Part shown: positions 6,987-11,907 of the stretch, in pieces
Layout of the letters: each line of letters begins with the position of its first letter
Position numbering within the stretch: the first letter of the stretch is position 1
Source: Weeksellaceae bacterium
GTDB lineage: Bacteria > Bacteroidota > Bacteroidia > Flavobacteriales > Weeksellaceae
NCBI GenBank assembly: GCA_022701475.1
Contig: JAKOOI010000314.1
Location: 1 to 11,907 of the forward strand
Reading direction: 5' to 3'
Length of the DNA stretch: 11,907 nt
The notes under the pieces: generated by a model
The model's database searches: none
Told to the model about the DNA's origin: nothing
What the model saw: only the letters and a program-made list of their open reading frames with translations
Translations under genes and position numbers: made by a program

Positions 6987-7433
6987 ATGGATCATAAAGA
7001 CAAAATAGAAAATGTAGACTTAATCCTAAAACAGACCTGGCTGGCGGTATCCAAGATGTATACCGAAATGGCTCAGGAACATGACTCTACTGCAGTTCAG
7101 GCCCTTACTTTACTCAAAATAGATCCAAAGGAAGGAACCAGGAGTACCAATCTGGGACCCAAAATGGCCATTGAGCCTACTTCACTCACCAGGATTATCA
7201 AGCTGCTGGAAGATAACGGATATATCTATAAGGAGAAAACCACCACCGATAAGCGTGAGGTAATCATCAAGCTTACCGATAAAGGATTAAACTCCAGGAA
7301 TATGTCTAAAGAAGTGGTGGTGAATTTCAACAAACGCGTGATGGAAAAAATTGCTCCTGACAAACTGGAAACCTTCAAGGAAGTAATGCATGAGATCATG
7401 AAAATTGCTACGGATCTGAACTACCGGAAATAA
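6987..7433 (+). CDS. MarR-family transcriptional regulator of the fad locus
   Basis: A 148-residue winged-helix regulator. The DNA-binding domain spans roughly residues 35-105: the recognition helix lies in IEPTSLTRIIKLLEDNGYI (62-80) and the wing in DKREVIIKLTDKG (88-100), with the conserved Asp-Lys-Arg of MarR wings. Terminal helices (8-30 and 118-145) would form the dimer. I chose ATG 6987 over an in-frame TTG at 6951, because the latter lies inside the operator and promoter and would add a non-conserved stretch. Two palindromes upstream suggest autorepression. fadN follows after 69 bp with no promoter visible, so it is probably co-transcribed. By position the ligand may be a fatty acid or acyl-CoA; that is inference. 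Confidence 0.9.
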   Translation: MDHKDKIENVDLILKQTWLAVSKMYTEMAQEHDSTAVQALTLLKIDPKEGTRSTNLGPKMAIEPTSLTRIIKLLEDNGYIYKEKTTTDKREVIIKLTDKGLNSRNMSKEVVVNFNKRVMEKIAPDKLETFKEVMHEIMKIATDLNYRK

Positions 7434-7446
7434 ACAATGCATGAAA

Positions 7447-7467
7447 CCGGCCGATCCTCATGGCCGG
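7447..7467 (+). other. GC-rich hairpin in the marR-fadN spacer
   Basis: CCGGCC (7447-7452) pairs with GGCCGG (7462-7467) around a 9-nt loop in an otherwise AT-rich 69-bp spacer. No T-run follows, so it is not a standard intrinsic terminator. It could tune mRNA stability or the marR/fadN ratio. Confidence 0.45.
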
Positions 7468-7502
7468 ATTACATCAGACCAATAATAAAATAAATAAATC
7501 CA

Positions 7503-9896
7503 ATGAAAAGAAGAATCAAACACGTCACCGTTCTTGGTTCAGGAATTATGGGAAGCGGTATCGCAGCGCACTTTGCCAATATCGGCGTACAGGTGTCGCT
7601 CCTGGATATCGTACCCTTTGAGCTGACAGAAGCGGAACAGAAAAAAGGTTTGACAAAAGAAGATAAGGCCGTAAGAAACAGGATTGCTGCCGAAAATTTT
7701 GAAAAGCTGAAAAAAGCAAGCCCTGCCCTGCTCTATTCTCCAAAGTTTGCCGACAGGATCACGACCGGAAATTTCGAAGACGATCTGCCGAAAATCAAAA
7801 ATACCGACTGGATCATCGAAGTGGTCGTAGAAAAGCTGGACATTAAAAAATCCGTTTACGAAAAAATAGAACAGTTCAGAAAGCCCGGAACCCTCATTTC
7901 CTCCAATACATCAGGAATCCCGATTCACTTTTTAACAGAAGGCAGAAGCGAAGATTTCAGACAGTATTTTGCAGGAACCCATTTCTTCAATCCGGTACGT
8001 TATCTTCCTTTGCTGGAAATTATACCGACGCGAGATACCCTTCCGGAAGTTATTGACTTTTACATGGATTACGGGGCAAAATTTCTCGGTAAAACCACGG
8101 TCCTCGCAAAAGATACCCCTGCTTTTATCGCCAACAGGATTGGGGTATTCTCTATGATGGATCTTCTTCATCATGTTCAGAAACTGGGACTTACGGTTTC
8201 CGATGTCGATAAACTGACCGGACCGGTCATCGGACGGCCAAAATCCGCTACCTTCCGTACAGCCGATGTCGTAGGACTCGACACCTTGGTGATGGTGGCC
8301 AACGGCGTAAGACAGAGCGGTGCCGAAGCCAACAATTTTAACGATGTCTTCACCCTTCCGGAATATATCCGGAAAATGGTGGATAATAAGTGGTTAGGCT
8401 CAAAGACCCAGCAGGGATTTTATAAAAAGGTGAAAAATGCGGAGGGCAAATCCGAAATACACGGATTGAACCTGCAGACCCTGGAATATGAACTTCAGGG
8501 AAAATCCTCCTTCCCTACGCTTGAACTGACCAAAAACATAGATAAACCGATTGACCGTTTCAAAGTGCTGATCGGAGGAAAGGATAAAGCAGGTGAACTG
8601 TACAGAAAATCTTTAGGAGCCCTGTTTGCCTACGTTTCGCATAAAGTACCTGAAATTTCCGATGAAGTCTATAAAATAGACGATGCGATGAAAGCCGGAT
8701 TCGGATGGGAAAACGGCCCGTTTGAAATCTGGGATGCCGTTGGCGTACCGAAAGGTATTGAACTGGCACAGGACGCCGGCTATGAAGTATCGGACTGGGT
8801 AAAAAATGTGGACGCTTTTTATAAAGTTAATGAGGAAGGTCAAAGTATTTACGTGGATAAAAATTCAGGTGAGTATAATACGATTCCGGGACAGGACGCT
8901 TTCATTATTTTAGACAACATCAGAAAAAACAAGACTTTGTGGAGCAATTCCGGGGCTGCCATTGAAGATGTGGGTGACGGAATTATCAATTTTGAGATCC
9001 GCTCGAAAATGAATTCCCTTGGCGGCGAAGTGCTTGACGGGCTGAACCGGGCCATTGACCTGGCGGAAAAAGAATACGACGGACTCGTTATCGGCAACCA
9101 GGGGACCAATTTCTCAGTAGGAGCCAACCTGGCCATGATCCTGATGATGGCCATTGAACAGGACTGGGATGATCTGAATATGGCCATTGCTTATTTCCAG
9201 AAATCCATGATGAGGGTTCGCTATTCCTCAATTCCTGTAGTCGTTGCTCCGCACGGAATGACGCTGGGCGGCGGCTGTGAAATGACCATGCATGCGGACC
9301 GTGTGGTGGCGGCGGCAGAAACCTATATCGGACTGGTAGAAACCGGAGTCGGTGTTATTCCCGGCGGCGGCGGAACCAAGGAACTGACGCTGAGAACTTC
9401 CAGGGAATTCCATAATGACGACGTAAAGAACAACAGGCTCCGCGATGCATTCATGAATATTGCCATGGGTAAAGTAGCTACTTCTGCTTATGAAGCCTAT
9501 GACATGGGAATCCTCGAGCACGGAAAAGACATTGTTTCGGTAGATAAAAGAACCCAGGTTAAAACCGCTAAAATGCTGGCCAAAAGCCTTGCCGAACACG
9601 GCTATACCCAACCGGTCGAACAGAAAGTAAAAGTACTGGGGAAAGATGCCCTTGGAATGTTCTATGTTGGTACCGACCAGATGCTTACCGGAAACTATAT
9701 CTCTGAACACGACAAGAAAATCGCCGATAAATTAGCCAACGTCATGGTAGGCGGAAACCTTTCTGAACCTACTGTGGTTACCGAACAGTATCTCCTGAAT
9801 CTTGAAAGGGAAACCTTCCTGCAGCTCTGCGGGGAAAGGAAAACACTGGAACGGATTCAGTACATGTTGCAGAACGGGAAGCCGTTAAGGAATTAA
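7503..9896 (+). CDS. fadN: 3-hydroxyacyl-CoA dehydrogenase / enoyl-CoA hydratase (FadN-type)
   Basis: A 797-residue bifunctional beta-oxidation enzyme with the dehydrogenase at the N-terminus and hydratase at the C-terminus, the order of Bacillus FadN and the reverse of E. coli FadB. The NAD-binding motif is GSGIMGSGIA (residues 12-21). The dehydrogenase catalytic pair is His160 (THFFNP) and Glu172 (LLEII), with DTPAFIANR (204-212) leading into the C-terminal helical domain. The hydratase part (about 490-700) has GTNFSVGANL (534-543), GGGCEM with Glu593, and GLVETGVGVIPGGGG with Glu613, the two catalytic acids. It hydrates 2-enoyl-CoA and oxidises the L-3-hydroxyacyl-CoA with NAD+ in the cytoplasm. 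Length is close to FadN (about 790). It lies 69 bp after marR and 643 bp before fadA, the gap being filled by a transposase element. Confidence 0.95.
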   Translation: MKRRIKHVTVLGSGIMGSGIAAHFANIGVQVSLLDIVPFELTEAEQKKGLTKEDKAVRNRIAAENFEKLKKASPALLYSPKFADRITTGNFEDDLPKIKNTDWIIEVVVEKLDIKKSVYEKIEQFRKPGTLISSNTSGIPIHFLTEGRSEDFRQYFAGTHFFNPVRYLPLLEIIPTRDTLPEVIDFYMDYGAKFLGKTTVLAKDTPAFIANRIGVFSMMDLLHHVQKLGLTVSDVDKLTGPVIGRPKSATFRTADVVGLDTLVMVANGVRQSGAEANNFNDVFTLPEYIRKMVDNKWLGSKTQQGFYKKVKNAEGKSEIHGLNLQTLEYELQGKSSFPTLELTKNIDKPIDRFKVLIGGKDKAGELYRKSLGALFAYVSHKVPEISDEVYKIDDAMKAGFGWENGPFEIWDAVGVPKGIELAQDAGYEVSDWVKNVDAFYKVNEEGQSIYVDKNSGEYNTIPGQDAFIILDNIRKNKTLWSNSGAAIEDVGDGIINFEIRSKMNSLGGEVLDGLNRAIDLAEKEYDGLVIGNQGTNFSVGANLAMILMMAIEQDWDDLNMAIAYFQKSMMRVRYSSIPVVVAPHGMTLGGGCEMTMHADRVVAAAETYIGLVETGVGVIPGGGGTKELTLRTSREFHNDDVKNNRLRDAFMNIAMGKVATSAYEAYDMGILEHGKDIVSVDKRTQVKTAKMLAKSLAEHGYTQPVEQKVKVLGKDALGMFYVGTDQMLTGNYISEHDKKIADKLANVMVGGNLSEPTVVTEQYLLNLERETFLQLCGERKTLERIQYMLQNGKPLRN

Positions 9897-9901
9897 TAAA
9901 A

Positions 9902-9925
9902 GCTCCGTAGGAGCATTCTGATAAT
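9902..9925 (+). repeat. REP-like hairpin A (left outer) with tail
   Basis: GCTCC-GTA-GGAGC is a 5-bp stem with a GTA loop (9902-9914), followed by ATT and CTGATAAT. It begins 6 bp after the fadN stop. It matches, inverted, the hairpin at 10453-10465 and shares loop and tail layout with the other three copies. Confidence 0.8.
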
Positions 9926-9950
9926 AGCAAAATAAATATTGTTAAAACAA

Positions 9951-9974
9951 GCCTCGTAGAGGCGACCTGTTAAT
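9951..9974 (+). repeat. REP-like hairpin B (left inner) with tail
   Basis: GCCTC-GTA-GAGGC (9951-9963), then GAC and CTGTTAAT. Compared with hairpin A, two stem positions are changed and both partners change with them. The tail ends 4 bp before the transposase ATG. Confidence 0.8.
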
Positions 9975-9978
9975 TATT

Positions 9979-10446
9979 ATGGCAAATACTTATACACAAA
10001 TCTATATTCAGATCGTGTTTGCGGTAAAAGGACGGCAAAATCTGATTTCAAAAGAAAATAGGGAAGAGCTGCATAGGTACATTACAGGTATAGTGTCCAA
10101 CAGAAAGCAAAAGTTATTTGCTGTATTTGCAATGCCTGATCATATCCATTTGCTAATAAGTATAAACCCCAATGTTTCTGTTTCAGATCTTGTAAGGGAT
10201 ATTAAAGCGGGTACATCAAAATTCATTAACGAAAAAAAATGGATTAATGGAAAGTTTAACTGGCAGGAAGGCTACGGTGCATTTTCTTATTCCAGAAGCA
10301 GTGTAGATGCAGTAATAAAATACATTTTAAATCAGGAAGAGCATCATACAAAGAAAACATTCAGGGAAGAATATCTGGAGTTTATGGAAAAATTTGAGAT
10401 TGCCTATGACCCAAAGTATGTATTTGAATGGATGGACGATCACTAA
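9979..10446 (+). CDS. IS200-like Y1 transposase (REP-associated tyrosine transposase type)
   Basis: A 155-residue HUH single-strand transposase. The HUH motif is His55-Ile-His57 in MPDHIHLLI (residues 52-60); the nucleophile is Tyr115 in VIKYILNQEEH, with the usual following Gln119. GYGAFSYSRSS (98-108) is the family's segment before the catalytic helix. Length is normal for this group and the frame is intact, so it may be active. Enzymes of this family cut and join single-stranded DNA at hairpins; RAYTs are linked to dispersal of REP palindromes, and four REP-like hairpins surround this gene. Its codons look more AT-rich than fadN or fadA, consistent with separate origin. It has no accessory TnpB. 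Assignment to RAYT rather than ordinary IS200 rests on the flanking repeats. Confidence 0.9.
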   Translation: MANTYTQIYIQIVFAVKGRQNLISKENREELHRYITGIVSNRKQKLFAVFAMPDHIHLLISINPNVSVSDLVRDIKAGTSKFINEKKWINGKFNWQEGYGAFSYSRSSVDAVIKYILNQEEHHTKKTFREEYLEFMEKFEIAYDPKYVFEWMDDH

Positions 10447-10465
10447 CAGGCCGCTCCTACGGAGC
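10443..10465 (-). repeat. REP-like hairpin A' (right inner), inverted
   Basis: GCTCC-TAC-GGAGC (10453-10465) is the exact reverse complement of the left outer hairpin. On the minus strand it is followed by GGC and CTGTTAG, the tail shared with the other copies. The tail overlaps the transposase TAA at 10444-10446. Confidence 0.8.
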
Positions 10466-10491
10466 TTGCTGCAAAACATGAAATAATAGCT

Positions 10492-10516
10492 ATGAACAGT
10501 TTACCTCTACGAGGTA
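10492..10516 (-). repeat. REP-like hairpin B' (right outer), inverted
   Basis: TACCTC-TAC-GAGGTA (10502-10516) is the B-type hairpin inverted, with a G-C pair replaced by A-T and the stem extended to 6 bp. On the minus strand it is followed by the CTGTTCAT tail. It lies 23 bp before the fadA ATG. Confidence 0.75.
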
Positions 10517-10539
10517 TAAAAATTTTAATAATAAAACAT

Positions 10540-11718
10540 ATGAAAACAGCATATATCGTTAAAGGATTCAGAACAGCCGTCGGGAAAGCCCCGAAGGGAA
10601 GCCTTAGATTCACCCGTCCGGATGTGATGGCCGCTACCGTGATTGAAAAACTCATGGCCGAGCTCCCACAACTGGACAAAAACAGGATTGATGACCTGAT
10701 CGTAGGCAATGCCATGCCCGAAGCCGAGCAGGGACTGAATGTTGCCCGGCTGATTTCCCTGATGGGACTGAATACCGATAAGGTTCCGGGTGTTACGGTC
10801 AACAGGTACTGTGCGTCCGGAAGCGAGGCCATTGCCATTGCTTCTGCAAAGATCCAGGCCGGAATGGCCGACTGTATTATTGCCGGCGGCACCGAATCGA
10901 TGTCGTACATCCCGATGGGAGGCTACAAGCCGGTGCCGGAAACCCGGATCGCCAAAACCAATCCTGACTATTACTGGGGGATGGGATACACCGCGGAAGA
11001 AGTGGCCAAGCAATACGGGATCACCCGTGAGGAGCAGGACCAGTTTGCCTTTGAATCTCACCAGAAAGCATTGCAGGCCAATGCGGAAGGAAGATTTGCC
11101 GGTCAGATTGTTCCGGTTCCGGTTGAATACAACTTTCTGGATGAAAACCAAAAGATGCAGACTAAAAAGTTTGATTTTTCTGTGGATGAAGGCCCCAGGG
11201 CTGACACTTCACTGGAAGGGCTGGCGAAACTGAAGCCTGTTTTTGCCAACGGAGGCAGCGTAACGGCGGGAAACTCTTCCCAGATGAGCGACGGGGCTGC
11301 ATTCGTCATGGTCATGAGCGAAGAAATGGTAAATGAGCTGGGACTGAAGCCTGAAGCCAGGCTGGTTTCCTATGCGGCAGCCGGACTGGAGCCACGGATC
11401 ATGGGAATGGGCCCGTTATATGCCATTCCGAAAGCCTTGAAACAGGCCGGACTGGAGCTGAAGGACATCGAACTGATTGAAATGAATGAAGCGTTTGCTT
11501 CCCAGTCCGTAGCCATCAAAAAAGAACTGGACCTCAATCCTGATATCCTGAACGTTAACGGGGGAGCCATTGCACTGGGCCATCCGCTGGGATGTACCGG
11601 AACAAAACTGACCGTTCAGCTGCTGGATGAAATGAGAAAACGGGGCAACAAATACGGAATGGTCACCATGTGCGTAGGTACAGGACAGGGTGCAGCCAGT
11701 GTGTTTGAATTACTTTAA
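10540..11718 (+). CDS. fadA: Acetyl-CoA C-acyltransferase (3-ketoacyl-CoA thiolase)
   Basis: A 392-residue thiolase, full length for the family. The nucleophile is Cys91 (VNRYCASGSEAI); the second active-site set is His348 (ALGHPLGCTG) and Cys378 (CVGTGQG), and NEAFA is present near residue 330. It cleaves 3-ketoacyl-CoA with CoA to give acetyl-CoA and a shortened acyl-CoA, the last step of beta-oxidation, acting after FadN. I chose ATG 10540 over an in-frame ATG at 10492: the thiolase fold starts at MKTAYIVKGFRTAVGK, and the upstream stretch is REP hairpin sequence. No promoter is evident between the transposase and this gene, so it may depend on read-through from fadN across the element. 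Confidence 0.95.
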   Translation: MKTAYIVKGFRTAVGKAPKGSLRFTRPDVMAATVIEKLMAELPQLDKNRIDDLIVGNAMPEAEQGLNVARLISLMGLNTDKVPGVTVNRYCASGSEAIAIASAKIQAGMADCIIAGGTESMSYIPMGGYKPVPETRIAKTNPDYYWGMGYTAEEVAKQYGITREEQDQFAFESHQKALQANAEGRFAGQIVPVPVEYNFLDENQKMQTKKFDFSVDEGPRADTSLEGLAKLKPVFANGGSVTAGNSSQMSDGAAFVMVMSEEMVNELGLKPEARLVSYAAAGLEPRIMGMGPLYAIPKALKQAGLELKDIELIEMNEAFASQSVAIKKELDLNPDILNVNGGAIALGHPLGCTGTKLTVQLLDEMRKRGNKYGMVTMCVGTGQGAASVFELL

Positions 11719-11907
11719 AAATAATAAGGTGACAGACAAATAGATAAGAAAGTAGAACTGACAGATAAAATTTAATTGCAGACACAGATAGCATCAGCTT
11801 ATTATCAGAACTATTTATCTGATGCGGATCGTGAGAATTTAAAAAATTGCAGAGTTTCAGAAAGCGATAACAGGCTTTTAAAACACATGACATCAGCAAT
11901 AAACTAT
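11719..11907. other. Region downstream of fadA with no convincing gene
   Basis: This AT-rich stretch shows an imperfect direct repeat TGACAGAYAAA (11730-11740 and 11759-11769) and a 7-bp inverted repeat GCATCAG/CTGATGC (11791-11797 and 11819-11825) with a 21-nt loop and no T-run. A plus-strand frame is open from 11776 to the window end, with an ATG at 11887, but 44 codons without a stop is not strong evidence and I recognise no protein family in it. No terminator is clear. Confidence 0.4.

Larger units (their letters stand above)
9902..10516 (+). mobile_element. RAYT/IS200-like element flanked by inverted pairs of REP hairpins
   Basis: The unit comprises two plus-oriented hairpins, the Y1 transposase gene and two minus-oriented hairpins. 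The inner hairpins bound 515 bp (9951-10465) and the outer ones 615 bp (9902-10516). The inner tails reach to within 4 bp of the transposase start and overlap its stop codon. Removing the unit would leave roughly 28 bp between the fadN stop and the fadA start, ordinary operon spacing, which supports insertion into a formerly contiguous fadN-fadA. IS200-type elements make no target-site duplication, so exact ends cannot be fixed from one locus. Confidence 0.75.

Noticed and set aside
9902..9963. CRISPR-like array from the repeated hairpins
   Set aside because: Only two short palindromes per side, with differing stems and no uniform repeat-spacer structure; REP hairpins explain them.
10492..10539. 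Upstream ATG for fadA at 10492
   Set aside because: The added residues are encoded by the inverted REP hairpin and its tail; the conserved thiolase N-terminus begins at 10540.

Overview
The window looks like a chromosomal stretch from a Bacteroidota bacterium, most likely order Flavobacteriales (Chryseobacterium/Weeksellaceae-like). The basis is a TamL-style outer-membrane protein with an IRAW loop, several TAnnTTTG promoter elements, AT-rich leaders instead of clear Shine-Dalgarno sites, an ABC ATPase with the LSDGN-type signature, and a fadN-fadA beta-oxidation pair. Genus-level placement is inference.

Left part (1-4213). The 3' end of a BamA/TamA-family barrel protein is followed by a class I methyltransferase, both on plus. 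They converge with no spacer on a minus-strand cluster running from 4213 down to 1381: a ferredoxin reductase with a C-terminal 2Fe-2S domain, a SanA/YdcF-like DUF218 membrane protein and a FemAB/GNAT-like acyltransferase. The reductase is interrupted by one in-frame TGA exactly where the conserved Cys of its Cys-Gly nucleotide-binding motif is expected.

Middle part (4245-6821). A plus-strand group diverges from the reductase across only 31 bp: a TlpA-like thioredoxin lipoprotein, a FecCD/BtuC-type ABC permease and its ABC ATPase. The ATPase carries a one-base deletion just before Walker B, so it is read in two frames; all its motifs survive when the frames are joined. No substrate-binding protein or TonB-dependent receptor lies in the window.

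Right part (6822-11907). This is a fatty-acid beta-oxidation locus: a MarR regulator preceded by two near-identical palindromes with centres 83 bp apart, FadN (3-hydroxyacyl-CoA dehydrogenase/enoyl-CoA hydratase) and FadA (thiolase). An IS200-like (RAYT-type) Y1 transposase lies between fadN and fadA. It is flanked by four short REP-like hairpins, two in each orientation, that share a GTA loop, covarying stems and a CTGTT-like tail. The last 189 bp contain no convincing gene; an acyl-CoA dehydrogenase gene might follow beyond the window.

The most notable items are the REP/RAYT element inside the fad operon, the twin MarR operators, and the two single-site gene disruptions. I see no rRNA, tRNA, CRISPR array or classical intrinsic terminator.
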